Below, piece by piece: positions 12,141 to 21,708 of a stretch of 64,000 nt of DNA. Position 1 is the first letter of the stretch. Each line of letters opens with the position of its first letter. A program made the position numbers and the translations under genes. The stretch is from Photobacterium aquimaris (GTDB taxonomy: Bacteria > Pseudomonadota > Gammaproteobacteria > Enterobacterales > Vibrionaceae). The notes beneath the pieces are model-generated. The model was given only the letters and a program-made list of their open reading frames with translations, was not told the DNA's origin and made no database searches. The stretch covers positions 385,205 to 449,204 of the forward strand of contig NZ_MSCC01000001.1 in assembly GCF_002954455.1 (NCBI RefSeq), written 5' to 3'.

Positions 12141-12590
12141 ATGCATTGTCCTTTTTGCGGTGCAAATGACACCAAAGTAATCGATTCTCGATTGGTTGCC
12201 GATGGGCACCAAGTACGCCGACGCCGTCAATGTTTAGCGTGTAATGAGCGTTATACTACGTTTGAAACGGCAGAGCTTGTGATGCCTCGCGTAGTGAAAA
12301 CTAATGGCAACCGTGATCCGTTTAATGAAGAAAAATTACGCGGTGGTATTCAGCGAGCATTAGAGAAACGTCCCGTGAGTACTGATGATATTGAACGGGC
12401 AATTAATAGTATTAAATCTTGTCTTCGAGCGACAGGTGAGCGTGAAGTACCTTCGGAGATGATTGGTAATTTAGTGATGGAAGCTTTAAAAGAATTGGAT
12501 AAGGTTGCTTATATCCGTTTTGCTTCTGTTTATCGCAGTTTTGAAGATATTCGTGAATTTGGTGAAGAAATTGCCAAATTGGAACGTTAA
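12141..12590 (+). CDS. nrdR: Transcriptional repressor NrdR
   Basis: Zinc- and nucleotide-binding repressor of ribonucleotide reductase operons; senses (d)ATP through its ATP-cone. The zinc ribbon uses C3, C6, C31 and C34 (HCPFCG and CLACNE), with the arginine-rich DNA-binding stretch QVRRRRQ between them. The ATP-cone (about 49-139) begins [15 protein letters not shown]. 149 residues, as usual. First gene of a run with the riboflavin genes and nusB, a conserved gammaproteobacterial arrangement; ribD begins 28 bases downstream. AGGAGGC before the ATG is a strong ribosome binding site. Confidence 0.97.
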   Translation: MHCPFCGANDTKVIDSRLVADGHQVRRRRQCLACNERYTTFETAELVMPRVVKTNGNRDPFNEEKLRGGIQRALEKRPVSTDDIERAINSIKSCLRATGEREVPSEMIGNLVMEALKELDKVAYIRFASVYRSFEDIREFGEEIAKLER

Positions 12591-12617
12591 CACTCAACAT
12601 CGTTAAGACTAACAATA

Positions 12618-13742
12618 ATGACACACACTGATCAACAAATGATGTCGCGAGCAATAACGCTTGCTAAGCTTGGCCGTTATACCACTGCTCCGAACCCCAA
12701 TGTTGGGTGCGTGATAGTAAATGGCAACGACATTGTTGGTGAGGGATATCATTATCAGGCTGGGCAACCTCATGCTGAAGTGCTTGCATTGCGTCAAGCA
12801 CAGCAGCGCGCACAAGGCGCAACGGTATATGTAACGTTAGAGCCATGCTCCCATTATGGACGAACCTCTGCTTGTGCTGAAGTGTTAATTAATGCCAAGG
12901 TTGCACGAGTTGTTTGCGCGATGGTCGATCCTAATCCCGCGTTTTCAGGGCGTGGTATTGCGATGCTGCAAGCGGCTGGTATCGATGTTGATATTGGTGT
13001 ACTCGCTGTAGAAGCTCAAGCACTGAATCCTGGCTTTATTAAACAAATGACGCAGCAAATGCCATATGTTGAATTAAAGCTCGCCGCGAGTTTAGACGGC
13101 CGTACAGCATTAGCAAATGGTGTCAGCAAGTGGATCACCGGTCCTAAAGCTCGCGCTGACGTGCAGCATTTTCGTGCGCAGGCTAGCGCGATTTTATCAA
13201 CTAGCGCCACCGTAATAGCCGATGATCCATCGCTCAATGTACGTTGGAGTGAATTAGAACAATCGGTTCAACACGCTTATCCTCAATCGGCTTTACGCCA
13301 ACCCATACGGGTTATTATTGATAGCCAGAATCGACTCACACCTGATTATCAACTTTTCCACCTGCCTGGTGAGACCATCTTAGCGCGCACTCATATCGGC
13401 ACTGAAGTATGGCCTGATTCTGTCCAGCAATGGCAACTTCCTACTCAAACCAATAGTCATCAGCTTGATTTAGTGGCATTAATGTCGCGCTTGGCGCAAT
13501 ATGGCATTAATCATATTTGGGTCGAAGCTGGTGCGCGTTTAGCTGGCGCATTATTGCAACAGCAGTTAGTGGATAGTTTGATTTTATATCAAGCCCCTAA
13601 ATTAATGGGTAGCGACAGTCGTGGTTTAATTGATATTAGCGGGCTGACAACGATGGCACAAACGCCGTTGTTAACCATTACTGATGTTTGTATGATTGAT
13701 TGTGACATTCGTATAATGGCAACCGTACAAAATAATAAATAA
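12618..13742 (+). CDS. ribD: Riboflavin biosynthesis deaminase/reductase RibD
   Basis: Bifunctional: deaminates 2,5-diamino-6-ribosylamino-pyrimidinone 5'-phosphate, then reduces the ribose side chain with NADPH. The N-terminal deaminase (about 1-145) has HAE at H52/E54 and zinc cysteines C77 and C86 in EPCSHYGRTSAC. The C-terminal reductase (about 150-370) has KLAASLDGRTA, KWITG and the VEAGARLAGALL stretch. 374 residues, normal. Second gene of the rib operon. Deaminase and reductase are both intact, so the operon carries these two steps on one protein. Confidence 0.97.
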   Translation: MTHTDQQMMSRAITLAKLGRYTTAPNPNVGCVIVNGNDIVGEGYHYQAGQPHAEVLALRQAQQRAQGATVYVTLEPCSHYGRTSACAEVLINAKVARVVCAMVDPNPAFSGRGIAMLQAAGIDVDIGVLAVEAQALNPGFIKQMTQQMPYVELKLAASLDGRTALANGVSKWITGPKARADVQHFRAQASAILSTSATVIADDPSLNVRWSELEQSVQHAYPQSALRQPIRVIIDSQNRLTPDYQLFHLPGETILARTHIGTEVWPDSVQQWQLPTQTNSHQLDLVALMSRLAQYGINHIWVEAGARLAGALLQQQLVDSLILYQAPKLMGSDSRGLIDISGLTTMAQTPLLTITDVCMIDCDIRIMATVQNNK

Positions 13743-13765
13743 AATAGTGTAATTAAGGGCTGATC

Positions 13766-14422
13766 ATGTTCACTGGAATTATAGAAGCTGTCGGTAAAAT
13801 ATCTGCACTAACACCTAAAGGTGCTGATGTTGCTGTTACCGTTGATTCAGGAACGTTAGATTTAACTGATGTTAAGTTAGGCGATAGTATTGCTACTAAT
13901 GGCGTATGCCTTACCGTGGTTAAATTAACCGGTAAAGGTTATGTAGCAGATCTTTCGTTAGAAACACTTAACCGCACCGCATTTGCGAATTACAAAGCCG
14001 GACAAGTGGTTAATTTAGAAAAAGCCATGTTAGCGACCACCCGCTTTGGTGGTCATATGGTGTCTGGTCACGTTGATGCTGTGGCTGAAGTGATTGAGCG
14101 CCAGCATGTCGGTCGTGCGATTGAGTTTTGGATCAAAGTGCCGCCACAGCTTGCAAAATATATTTCAGAGAAAGGCTCGGTGGCGGTTGATGGTATCAGC
14201 TTGACGGTTAATGCTGTGCGTGGTGATGAATTTAAATTAACTATCGTGCCACATACTGCTGCTGAAACCACTATGGCTGATTTTAGTGTTGGCCGCAAAA
14301 TTAACCTTGAGGTTGATGTTATCGCGCGTTACCTTGAAAGATTAATGCTTGGCGATAAAGCTGCAGAAAAACAACCTCAAGTGACAATGGATTTATTGGC
14401 GAGAACAGGGTTTCTCGGTTAA
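13766..14422 (+). CDS. ribE: Riboflavin synthase alpha subunit
   Basis: Last step: dismutation of two 6,7-dimethyl-8-ribityllumazine molecules to riboflavin. Two tandem lumazine-binding barrels are visible. The first begins [10 protein letters not shown] and carries NGVCLTV; the second carries GHVDAV and [10 protein letters not shown]. 218 residues. Follows ribD by 23 bases with AAGGGCTGATC before the ATG. Also called ribC in E. coli nomenclature. The N-terminal MFTGII is diagnostic. Confidence 0.97.
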   Translation: MFTGIIEAVGKISALTPKGADVAVTVDSGTLDLTDVKLGDSIATNGVCLTVVKLTGKGYVADLSLETLNRTAFANYKAGQVVNLEKAMLATTRFGGHMVSGHVDAVAEVIERQHVGRAIEFWIKVPPQLAKYISEKGSVAVDGISLTVNAVRGDEFKLTIVPHTAAETTMADFSVGRKINLEVDVIARYLERLMLGDKAAEKQPQVTMDLLARTGFLG

Positions 14423-14469
14423 GCATTGCTTTATGGTTAATAAAGCAACATAAGAATAAGGGTAGTATT

Positions 14470-15573
14470 ATGGCTTTAAGTAGTGCAAAAGAAATCATTG
14501 ATGATATTCGCCAAGGTAAAATGGTTATTTTGATGGATGATGAAGATCGCGAAAATGAAGGCGATCTGATCATAGCATCAGAAAAAATCACCCCAGAGGC
14601 GATTAACTTTATGGCCATGTATGGTCGTGGTTTAATTTGCTTAACCCTAAGCAAGGCACGTTGTCAGAAATTGGGCCTACCATTAATGGTTCAAGATAAT
14701 ACTGAACAATTTGGCACGCCGTTTACTATTTCTATTGAAGCCGCGACCGGTGTAACTACTGGTATTTCAGCTGCAGATCGTTCTCGTACCGTACAGGCTG
14801 CGGTTGCGGCTGATGCGACGTCTGCTGATATTGTAATGCCAGGCCATATCTTTCCATTGATGGCACAGGAAGGTGGCGTACTTACTCGCGCAGGTCATAC
14901 TGAAGCTGGTTGTGATATCGCCCGTTTAGCTGGTCTTGAACCATCAAGTGTGATTGTTGAGATTCTTAACGAAGATGGCACCATGGCTCGCCGTCCTCAA
15001 TTAGAGATTTTTGCCGAAAAGCATGGCTTAAAGCTGGGTACTATTGCTGATCTTATTGAGTACCGTAATCACCATGAAACCACCATTGAGCGTGTCGGTG
15101 AGTGTAAACTTAATACTGAATTTGGTGAGTTTGATATGATCACCTACCGCGATAAAATTGATGATCAAATTCATTACGCGCTATGTAAAGGTGATATTGA
15201 AGCTGATGCATCTACATTGGTACGAGTGCATTTACAAGATACCTTTAAAGATATTTTACAATCAGGTGCAACTCAGTGGACATTGCCTGCGGCGATGCAA
15301 CGTATCAGCGCTGAAAATGGGGTGCTGGTGGTACTGAGCAAGCAAGAGTCAACTGACAGTATTATTAATAAAGTTAAAAATATTGCGGCTGAAAATGAAG
15401 GTCGTCCACAAGTAAAGGTGAGTCCATATAACCCATCACGTCAAGTGGGGGTCGGTTCTCAAATCTTATCAGATCTTGGTATTGGTAAGATGCGCCTATT
15501 ATCATCAAGCACGCAACGCTACCATTCACTGTCAGGGTTTGGTCTTGAAGTGGTTGAATATATTTGCGAATAA
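14470..15573 (+). CDS. ribB: 3,4-dihydroxy-2-butanone 4-phosphate synthase fused to a degenerate GTP cyclohydrolase II-like domain (RibBX)
   Basis: The N-terminal domain (about 1-200) makes the four-carbon unit of riboflavin from ribulose 5-phosphate; [12 protein letters not shown], the [16 protein letters not shown] loop and the [11 protein letters not shown] end are intact. The C-terminal domain (about 205-367) aligns with GTP cyclohydrolase II, but the zinc cysteine triad normally in a stretch like SECLTGD...CDCG is absent; the corresponding region reads [13 protein letters not shown]. Such proteins are known as RibBX and are thought not to open GTP, so a separate ribA elsewhere is predicted. 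Databases often mislabel it as bifunctional RibBA. Third gene of the rib operon. Confidence 0.9.
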   Translation: MALSSAKEIIDDIRQGKMVILMDDEDRENEGDLIIASEKITPEAINFMAMYGRGLICLTLSKARCQKLGLPLMVQDNTEQFGTPFTISIEAATGVTTGISAADRSRTVQAAVAADATSADIVMPGHIFPLMAQEGGVLTRAGHTEAGCDIARLAGLEPSSVIVEILNEDGTMARRPQLEIFAEKHGLKLGTIADLIEYRNHHETTIERVGECKLNTEFGEFDMITYRDKIDDQIHYALCKGDIEADASTLVRVHLQDTFKDILQSGATQWTLPAAMQRISAENGVLVVLSKQESTDSIINKVKNIAAENEGRPQVKVSPYNPSRQVGVGSQILSDLGIGKMRLLSSSTQRYHSLSGFGLEVVEYICE

Positions 15574-15734
15574 CAAACGATTGATGATGTGCTTATTGGT
15601 CGGTTCATCAACGAATAAGCAATAAATAGTAACAAATCCTCTGAAACCGACGGATGTGGATAGCAGACATATCGTAAAGTGTGTTAGACTCCCGCGGTTT
15701 CTCAAACCGGAAAGACATAGTCACAGGAAGGCCC
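15574..15734 (+). promoter_or_regulatory. Structured gap inside the rib operon, upstream of ribH
   Basis: A 161-base gap, long for this operon. It holds GCTTATT...AATAAGC (15591-15620) and a CGGTTT-CTC-AAACCG hairpin (15695-15709) just before the ribH ribosome binding site CAGGAAGG. A TAGACT that could be a -10 lies at 15685-15690, without a convincing -35. I did not find the conserved FMN riboswitch sequence. An internal promoter or mRNA processing site is possible. Confidence 0.35.
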
Positions 15735-16205
15735 ATGAAGGTAATTGAAGGCGCCATCGCGGCACCAAACGCAAAAATTGCTATCGTAATTGCACGCTTT
15801 AATAGCTTTATTAACGAAAGTTTACTTTCAGGTGCATTAGATGCGCTGAAACGTCAAGGTCAGGTTAGTGAAGATAATATCACTGTTGTTCGTTGCCCTG
15901 GTGCTTATGAACTACCGCTTGTTGCCCAGCAAGTTGCGAAGAGTGATCGCTATGATGCTATCGTAGCGTTAGGCTCAGTTATTCGTGGTGGTACACCTCA
16001 TTTTGACTATGTTGCTGGTGAGTGTAACAAAGGTCTAGCACAAGTTGCACTAGAGTATAATACTCCAGTTGCTTTTGGTGTGTTGACTGTTGATTCTATA
16101 GAACAAGCCATTGAGCGTGCCGGTACCAAGGCTGGTAATAAAGGGGCAGAGGCTGCACTAAGCGCGCTCGAAATGGTAAATGTCCTGTCCCAAATCGAAT
16201 CCTAA
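15735..16205 (+). CDS. ribH: 6,7-dimethyl-8-ribityllumazine synthase
   Basis: Condenses the RibD product (after dephosphorylation) with the RibB product to lumazine, the substrate of RibE; forms icosahedral or pentameric shells in the cytosol. 156 residues from ATG 15735, which has CAGGAAGG just upstream; an earlier in-frame ATG at 15681 lacks conservation. Visible active-site segments are [33 protein letters not shown] and GVLTVD. Its stop overlaps the nusB start by one base (TAATG), so the two are translationally coupled. Confidence 0.97.
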   Translation: MKVIEGAIAAPNAKIAIVIARFNSFINESLLSGALDALKRQGQVSEDNITVVRCPGAYELPLVAQQVAKSDRYDAIVALGSVIRGGTPHFDYVAGECNKGLAQVALEYNTPVAFGVLTVDSIEQAIERAGTKAGNKGAEAALSALEMVNVLSQIES

Positions 16206-16678
16206 TGGGGGTTACTGTGAAACCAGCCGCGCGTCGTAATGCACGTCAATTTGCTGTACAAGCTGTTTACTCTTGGCAACTTACTAAAAGTAATGTTGCT
16301 GATATTGAGCAATATTTCCTTTCAGGCGATAAGTTTGAAGAAGAAGAACATCAAACTGATGCGCCTGCATGTAAAGCGCCAGACACTGATGTTGCTTATT
16401 TCCGTGATTTATTTGCGGGTGTTGTATTAAGCCATCAAGAACTTGATAGCAAAATGCGCCCATACTTGTCTCGTCCACTTCAGGATCTAGACCAGATGGA
16501 ACTTGCACTACTTCGTCTTGCAATGTACGAAATGGTTAAGCGTGAAGACGTACCATTTAAAGTTGTGATCAACGAAGCAATCGAATTAGCGAAACTCTTC
16601 GGTGCCGAAGATAGCCACAAATTCGTCAATGGTGTGTTAGATAAAGCTGCACCATCTCTACGTAGAAAAGATAAGTAA
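16205..16678 (+). CDS. nusB: Transcription antitermination factor NusB
   Basis: RNA-binding factor that, with NusE (S10), binds boxA in rRNA leaders and promotes antitermination. All-alpha domain with [19 protein letters not shown] at the N-terminus and the conserved end [26 protein letters not shown]. 157 residues from ATG 16205; GTG 16217 is an alternative start with GGGGG upstream. An acidic insertion (about residues 40-60) is longer than in E. coli NusB. The terminator immediately after it separates it partly from thiL. Confidence 0.95.
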   Translation: MGVTVKPAARRNARQFAVQAVYSWQLTKSNVADIEQYFLSGDKFEEEEHQTDAPACKAPDTDVAYFRDLFAGVVLSHQELDSKMRPYLSRPLQDLDQMELALLRLAMYEMVKREDVPFKVVINEAIELAKLFGAEDSHKFVNGVLDKAAPSLRRKDK

Positions 16679-16705
16679 TTTTTATTGCGTTGAGTACGAT
16701 GAAAG

Positions 16706-16735
16706 AAGTCAGCTTATTAGCTGGCTTTTTTTTAT
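16706..16735 (+). terminator. Terminator-like hairpin between nusB and thiL
   Basis: GTCAGC-TTATTA-GCTGGC stem followed by eight T residues. thiL and pgpA probably depend on readthrough or a promoter of their own. Confidence 0.8.
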
Positions 16736-16752
16736 TGAGGAAAAAGAGAACT

Positions 16753-17736
16753 ATGGCAAAAAATGAATTTGATATCATTAATCATTATTTCGCCCAGCAG
16801 CAATTGCAACGTGATGATGTTGCTTTAGCGATTGGTGATGATTGTGCGCTTGTGAATGTACCTGCGGATTTCTCTGTCGCAGTGAGTACCGATTCATTGG
16901 TTGCTGGTACCCACTTTTTAGTTGACGCTGATCCTGCATCGGTTGCTTATAAAGCACTGGCTTCTAATTTAAGTGATTTAGCCGCAATGGGAGCAACCCC
17001 TGCATGGGTGTCATTGGCGTTAACATTACCCACTATTGATGAAGCGTGGTTAGCCCCTTTCTGCCATAGTTTTTTTGAACTTGCTAATCAATATAATATT
17101 CAATTAATTGGTGGCGACACTACCAAGGGTCCATTGAGTATTACTTTGACTGTGCAAGGCTTGGTGCCACGAGGCCAAGCTTTAACCCGCAGTGGCGCAC
17201 AGGTTGGGGATGATGTCTATGTCACCGGAGATCTTGGTGATAGTGCTGCTGGGTTAGCATTGATATTACAGCATCAACATTGTGATCAACATTTAGCTGC
17301 AACATTGATTGAACGGCATTTTAAAGCGTCACCTCGAGTCAGGGTCGGCGAGGCTTTACGTGGTATAGCTTCGGCAGCTTTAGATATTTCTGATGGTGTT
17401 GTGGCTGATGTAAAACATATTGCTGCGCGATCAAACGTCGCTATTGAAATTGAGGTTGAGCAATTACCGTTATCTGCTGAATTATTAGCATTTTGTGATG
17501 GTGAACGCCAACAAGCACAACAGCTGGCATTATCCAGTGGTGAAGAATATGAACTATGTTTTACCGCTTCAGCAGCCAATCGAGATGCATTAAAAGCCGC
17601 TTTAGCGCATACTAATGCTAAATATACTTGTATTGGTAAAGTAAAGGCGGGGAGTGGCCTGTCATTATTACAGTCTGGTAAACCACTGACGTGGCAATTG
17701 TTTGGTTGGGATCATTTTATTGTTAAAGATAACTAA
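16753..17736 (+). CDS. thiL: Thiamine-monophosphate kinase
   Basis: Phosphorylates thiamine monophosphate to the active cofactor thiamine pyrophosphate with ATP. AIR-synthase-like fold; marks are GDDCALV, STDSLVAGTHF, ALASNLSDLAAMGATP, GGDTTKG and the LDISDGVVADVKHI stretch. 327 residues from ATG 16753 after TTGAGGAAAAAGAG; a longer in-frame start at 16690 lies across the preceding terminator and is rejected. The nusB-thiL-pgpA order is conserved in gammaproteobacteria. pgpA follows after nine bases. Confidence 0.96.
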   Translation: MAKNEFDIINHYFAQQQLQRDDVALAIGDDCALVNVPADFSVAVSTDSLVAGTHFLVDADPASVAYKALASNLSDLAAMGATPAWVSLALTLPTIDEAWLAPFCHSFFELANQYNIQLIGGDTTKGPLSITLTVQGLVPRGQALTRSGAQVGDDVYVTGDLGDSAAGLALILQHQHCDQHLAATLIERHFKASPRVRVGEALRGIASAALDISDGVVADVKHIAARSNVAIEIEVEQLPLSAELLAFCDGERQQAQQLALSSGEEYELCFTASAANRDALKAALAHTNAKYTCIGKVKAGSGLSLLQSGKPLTWQLFGWDHFIVKDN

Positions 17737-17745
17737 GGTATTCGC

Positions 17746-18234
17746 GTGAGCACAAATCCAAAAGATTTATTAAAAATGAACAATCCTTGGCACTTATTAG
17801 CCACAGGTTTTGGCAGTGGTTTAGCTAAATATATTCCTGGTACTATGGGAACACTGGCTGCAATTCCTTTATACCTTATCCTTGCTCAATTACCTTTTGG
17901 TTGGTATTTAGTGGCAGTATTGGTTGCTGCTATTATCGGGATCCGTATTTGTCATATAACCTCAACTGATATGAAAGTGCATGATCACGGTAGTATTGTG
18001 TGGGATGAGTTTGTCGGTTTCTGGATCACTATGGCGGTTGCGCCAACGGTATCGTGGCAATGGATCTTAGCTGGTTTTATTTTATTCCGCTTTTTTGACA
18101 TGTTAAAACCTTGGCCAATTAGTTGGTTGGATAAACATGTTGAAGGTGGTTTTGGTATCATGATTGATGATGTGCTCGCTGGATTTATGGCAATGATATC
18201 ATTATGGTTCGTTGGCTATTGGTTAGGTTTTTAA
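17746..18234 (+). CDS. pgpA: Phosphatidylglycerophosphatase A
   Basis: Removes the phosphate of phosphatidylglycerophosphate to give phosphatidylglycerol in the inner membrane. 162 residues with GTG start; family marks are NPWHLLATGFGSGL, PGTMGTLAAIPLY, IVWDEFVGFWI and the end LAGFMA. Three to four hydrophobic segments. The YIPGT stretch (residues 31-35) is the only place it looks slightly unusual, where many relatives have PxxPGT. Last gene of the nrdR-to-pgpA run, followed by a strong terminator. Confidence 0.93.
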   Translation: MSTNPKDLLKMNNPWHLLATGFGSGLAKYIPGTMGTLAAIPLYLILAQLPFGWYLVAVLVAAIIGIRICHITSTDMKVHDHGSIVWDEFVGFWITMAVAPTVSWQWILAGFILFRFFDMLKPWPISWLDKHVEGGFGIMIDDVLAGFMAMISLWFVGYWLGF

Positions 18235-18259
18235 CTCCTAAGCATGGTTAGCTGCCAAT

Positions 18260-18298
18260 AAAAAAGCCATGAATAGTAACTCTATTCATGGCTTTTTT
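18260..18298. terminator. Bidirectional terminator between pgpA and dxs
   Basis: AAAAAAGCCATGAATAG pairs with CTATTCATGGCTTTTTT around a short loop, giving U-runs on both strands between convergent genes. Confidence 0.95.
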
Positions 18299-18325
18299 GG
18301 GATCTTTTATTAATGACAATAACAG

Positions 18326-20191
18326 CTATTTAGCAAGATATTCCACAATTTGTTTTTCAATACCAGGGCCATCAATTTCTAACATATGATGAAGTTCTGC
18401 TTGAGTACCTTGCTCAATGAAACGATCAGGTAGACCAATCGTTAACATTGGTTTAATGCATTTTTGTTGCATTAGGAACTCAATCACACCACTACCGGCT
18501 CCGCCAGCAATAGTATTTTCTTCAACGGTGACTAGCACATCATGATTAGCGGCTAATTCAAGAATTAACGCCTCATCAAGTGGCTTAACGAATCGCATGT
18601 CAGCAACGGTAGCATTTAAATTTTCAGCGGCATCTAAGCTATAACCTAGCATGGCACCAAAGTTTAAAATCGCTACTTTTTCACCTTGGCGACGGACAAT
18701 GCCCTTACCAATTTCAAGTGCTGTCATGGTGGTTTCAACCTCAGTACCAAGACCACAACCACGAGGATAACGTACTGCTGTAGGACCTTGATGCTGATGA
18801 CCGGTATAGAGCATTTGGCGACATTCGTTTTCGTCACTTGGTGCCATGATCACCATATTAGGAATACAGCGCATAAAGCTAATATCAAATGCACCTTGGT
18901 GAGTCTGACCATCAGCACCGACCAAACCGGCGCGATCAATGGCAAACATTACAGGTAAATTCATAATGGCAACATCATGGATTAACTGATCATAGCCACG
19001 TTGTAAAAAGGTCGAGTAAATCGCCACAATAGGGTGATAACCACCAATAGCCATACCACTTGCTAAAGTAACAGCATGCTGCTCAGCTATTGCTACATCA
19101 AAATATTGGTCAGGGTATTCTTTTGAAAAGCGTACCATGCCTGAGCCTTCACGCATCGCTGGTGTGATAGCCATTAGTTTGTCATCAACGGCAGCCATGT
19201 CACATAGCCAATCACCAAAGATTTTAGAAAACGTCGGGCTGGTATTGTTAGCTTTAGGCAGTGGTTTTTCACTTAGATCAAATTTAGGTACCGCATGGTA
19301 ATTAATTGGATCAGCTTCGGCCGGCGCATAGCCTTTGCCTTTTTTGGTCATGATATGTAGAAATTGCGGCCCTTTAAGTTGACGAATATTCTTAAGTGTT
19401 TTGACTAACTCATCAATATCATGGCCATCAATAGGGCCGATATAATTAAAACCAAGCTCTTCAAACATAGTGCTTGGAACAACCATACCTTTAATGTGTT
19501 CTTCTGCACGTTTAACGATTTCTTTAATCGGCGGCGCATTAGACAGGACTTTTTTTCCACCTTCACGAATTGATGCGTAAAAGTTACCTGCTAGTAGATG
19601 GGCTAAGTGATTACTTAAGCCACCGACATTTTCAGAAATTGACATCTCGTTGTCATTAAGGATGACTAACATATCACTGTGTATATCACCGGCATGGTTC
19701 ATGGCTTCAAATGCCATACCTGCGGTAATTGCACCATCGCCAATAACGCTGACAACTTTACGACCTAACGCTTCTTTTTCAGCAGCAATCGCCATGCCCA
19801 AACCGGCACTGATTGAGGTCGATGAATGACCTACTGATAGTACATCGTACTCACTTTCGCCACGCCAAGGAAAAGGATGTAACCCATCTTTTTGGCGAAT
19901 GGTTGACATTCGATCACGACGACCCGTTAAAATTTTATGTGGATACGCCTGATGGCCAACATCCCAGATCACATGATCAAACGGGGTATTATAGACATAG
20001 TGAAGCGCAACGGTCAGTTCGACTGTACCGAGTCCTGAGGCAAAATGGCCGCTGGTTTGGCTTACCGTCTTGAGTAAATAAGTACGTAACTCATCACAGA
20101 CTTGAGGCAGACTTTCAGCGGGCAATAATCGTAATTCATCTGGCGTATTTGCTAATGCGAGATGCGGGTATTTTGATATATCCAAAGTCAT
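18326..20191 (-). CDS. dxs: 1-deoxy-D-xylulose-5-phosphate synthase
   Basis: First step of the MEP isoprenoid pathway: pyruvate plus glyceraldehyde 3-phosphate to DXP, with thiamine pyrophosphate. DXP also feeds thiamine and pyridoxal synthesis. 621 residues: TPP domain with H80 in [15 protein letters not shown], and the metal motif [18 protein letters not shown] (151-168); transketolase domain with [16 protein letters not shown]-terminal domain ending near [13 protein letters not shown]. Downstream of ispA by 24 bases, forming the common xseB-ispA-dxs operon. Confidence 0.98.
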   Translation of the reverse strand: MTLDISKYPHLALANTPDELRLLPAESLPQVCDELRTYLLKTVSQTSGHFASGLGTVELTVALHYVYNTPFDHVIWDVGHQAYPHKILTGRRDRMSTIRQKDGLHPFPWRGESEYDVLSVGHSSTSISAGLGMAIAAEKEALGRKVVSVIGDGAITAGMAFEAMNHAGDIHSDMLVILNDNEMSISENVGGLSNHLAHLLAGNFYASIREGGKKVLSNAPPIKEIVKRAEEHIKGMVVPSTMFEELGFNYIGPIDGHDIDELVKTLKNIRQLKGPQFLHIMTKKGKGYAPAEADPINYHAVPKFDLSEKPLPKANNTSPTFSKIFGDWLCDMAAVDDKLMAITPAMREGSGMVRFSKEYPDQYFDVAIAEQHAVTLASGMAIGGYHPIVAIYSTFLQRGYDQLIHDVAIMNLPVMFAIDRAGLVGADGQTHQGAFDISFMRCIPNMVIMAPSDENECRQMLYTGHQHQGPTAVRYPRGCGLGTEVETTMTALEIGKGIVRRQGEKVAILNFGAMLGYSLDAAENLNATVADMRFVKPLDEALILELAANHDVLVTVEENTIAGGAGSGVIEFLMQQKCIKPMLTIGLPDRFIEQGTQAELHHMLEIDGPGIEKQIVEYLAK

Positions 20192-20215
20192 AACTGTTCG
20201 GCGCTTTTACTGATT

Positions 20216-21118
20216 TTAGTTATTGCGCTCGATAACATATCGGGCAAAAACTTCCAATTGATAGGTATTGTAAGGTATTGCTGCTAACGCTTGTAGTGCC
20301 TCTTGATAAAGTTGCTGCGCTTTTTGTTGTGCGCCTTCTAGTCCAAGTAGTGCTGGGTAGGTACTTTTATCAAGCTCAATATCAGAGCCTTGAGGTTTGC
20401 CTAACGTTTCAGTGTCGCTGATTACATCTAAAATGTCATCTTGAACTTGAAATGCAAGGCCTATAGCGTCGGCATACTTATCTAGCTGAGGCAGAACTTG
20501 ACGTCCTTTATCGCCAGCAGCTAGTGCACCTAGGCGAACGGCACAACGGATCAATGCGCCTGTTTTGTGTTTATGTATTAATTCTAGTTGTTCAAGTCCA
20601 ACATGTTGACCTTCAGCTTCTAAGTCAAGTGCTTGTCCAAGACACATACCTGCAGCACCAGAAGCTTGTGCTAACTCGGTGACCATGGCGATACGTTGTT
20701 GATGACCTTCTGGACTTAATCGGCCTTGGGCAATAATTTCAAAGGCTAAGGTTTGCAGAGCATCGCCGGCTAAAATAGCCATCGCTTCATCAAATGCAAT
20801 ATGGCAAGTCGGTTGACCACGGCGCAATGCATCATCATCCATTGCTGGTAAATCATCATGAATTAATGAATACGCATGAATACATTCAACTGCTGCCGCA
20901 GCTGTATCGAGATCATCAAAATCAACCCCAAGCATTTCGCCTGTCACGTAGGTCAGATAAGGACGTGCGCGCTTTCCGCCCAGCAGAGTACCATGCTTCA
21001 TTGCTTTTAGCAGGGGTTGGTCTGAAAAAGGTTGTTTTGTTAACCAATCTATTAGACATTGGTTATTGCGCTGTTGCAGCGTTTTCAGTGTCTGCGGTAG
21101 CGATGCACTATTCGTCAT
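20216..21118 (-). CDS. ispA: Farnesyl diphosphate synthase (geranyltranstransferase)
   Basis: Condenses IPP with DMAPP and GPP to give farnesyl diphosphate for quinones and undecaprenol. All-alpha prenyltransferase, 300 residues, with both aspartate-rich motifs: first HDDLPAMDDDALRRG, second FQVQDDILDV. GGKRARPYL binds IPP. ATG 21118 overlaps the xseB stop by 11 bases; an upstream TTG would add four residues and is less likely. Middle gene of xseB-ispA-dxs; the overlap suggests translational coupling. Confidence 0.97.
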   Translation of the reverse strand: MTNSASLPQTLKTLQQRNNQCLIDWLTKQPFSDQPLLKAMKHGTLLGGKRARPYLTYVTGEMLGVDFDDLDTAAAAVECIHAYSLIHDDLPAMDDDALRRGQPTCHIAFDEAMAILAGDALQTLAFEIIAQGRLSPEGHQQRIAMVTELAQASGAAGMCLGQALDLEAEGQHVGLEQLELIHKHKTGALIRCAVRLGALAAGDKGRQVLPQLDKYADAIGLAFQVQDDILDVISDTETLGKPQGSDIELDKSTYPALLGLEGAQQKAQQLYQEALQALAAIPYNTYQLEVFARYVIERNN

Positions 21119-21353
21119 GATTTGGCTCAAAGTCTGTTAGTGGTGCATTATCATCAGCACGTAATAAAATCTCTACTCGTTGTTCTGCTTGGGTTAACTT
21201 TAACTGACTGTTGCGAGCTAATGAAATACCACGCTCAAACTTCTTCAGCGCATCTTCTAATGGAATATCACCCGATTCTAGTTCATTGACAATGGCATCT
21301 AGCTCATCAAGTGCGGCTTCGAATGCCATATTTTCTGGTTTTTTTGCTGCCAT
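21108..21353 (-). CDS. xseB: Exodeoxyribonuclease VII small subunit
   Basis: Small subunit that pairs with XseA to degrade single-stranded DNA in both directions. 81 residues from ATG 21353 (MAAKKPENMAFE); a TTG nine codons upstream is a weaker start. The family core LDELDAIVNELESGDIPLEDALKKFERG and LTQAEQRVEIL is intact. First gene of the xseB-ispA-dxs operon. The family usually has about 80 residues. Confidence 0.96.
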   Translation of the reverse strand: MAAKKPENMAFEAALDELDAIVNELESGDIPLEDALKKFERGISLARNSQLKLTQAEQRVEILLRADDNAPLTDFEPNHDE

Positions 21354-21708
21354 ATCATTTTCACTCTTATCTAAGTGCAAGAAAAATAACGTAGTGATTA
21401 TCTAAGGTCAAATTATGTCACAGTAACCTGTGCCACAGACAGTAGTTTTCATCGTTGAAAGTAATAAATATCACTTAAAAGTGGTAATAAAACCCTCAAT
21501 GAAACCGAATAATGGTCGATAAAGAGTTAGCTTGCAGTAGATAGCACTATTGTTTTTATCCTATAGCTCGCAATGTTTATTTTATAAGGCGGTATGGTAC
21601 TGCTGTTTGATGAACTCTCAATATTATCCTTATAAATTCTTGTTATATGTTAATTGGCTGTCAGATCGTTAAGGTAATAATTAATAATGACAGTGAAGGA
21701 GATTCTGC
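21354..21708. other. Intergenic region between divergent xseB and pomA
   Basis: 355 bases without a gene. It must hold the promoters of both operons. A GTCGATAA (21515-21522), one base from the flagellar sigma-28 -10, is present but lacks a matching -35, so I do not call it. AAGGAGATT just before GTG 21709 is the pomA ribosome binding site. Nothing else recognisable. Confidence 0.5.

Noticed and set aside
14319..14654. 111-codon minus-strand frame over ribE and ribBX
   Set aside because: Antisense shadow of two conserved genes.
15574..15734. FMN riboswitch before ribH
   Set aside because: The conserved riboswitch sequence and fold were not found.
21515..21522. Sigma-28-like -10 (GTCGATAA) upstream of pomA
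   Set aside because: No matching -35 at the proper distance and almost 190 bases from the gene.
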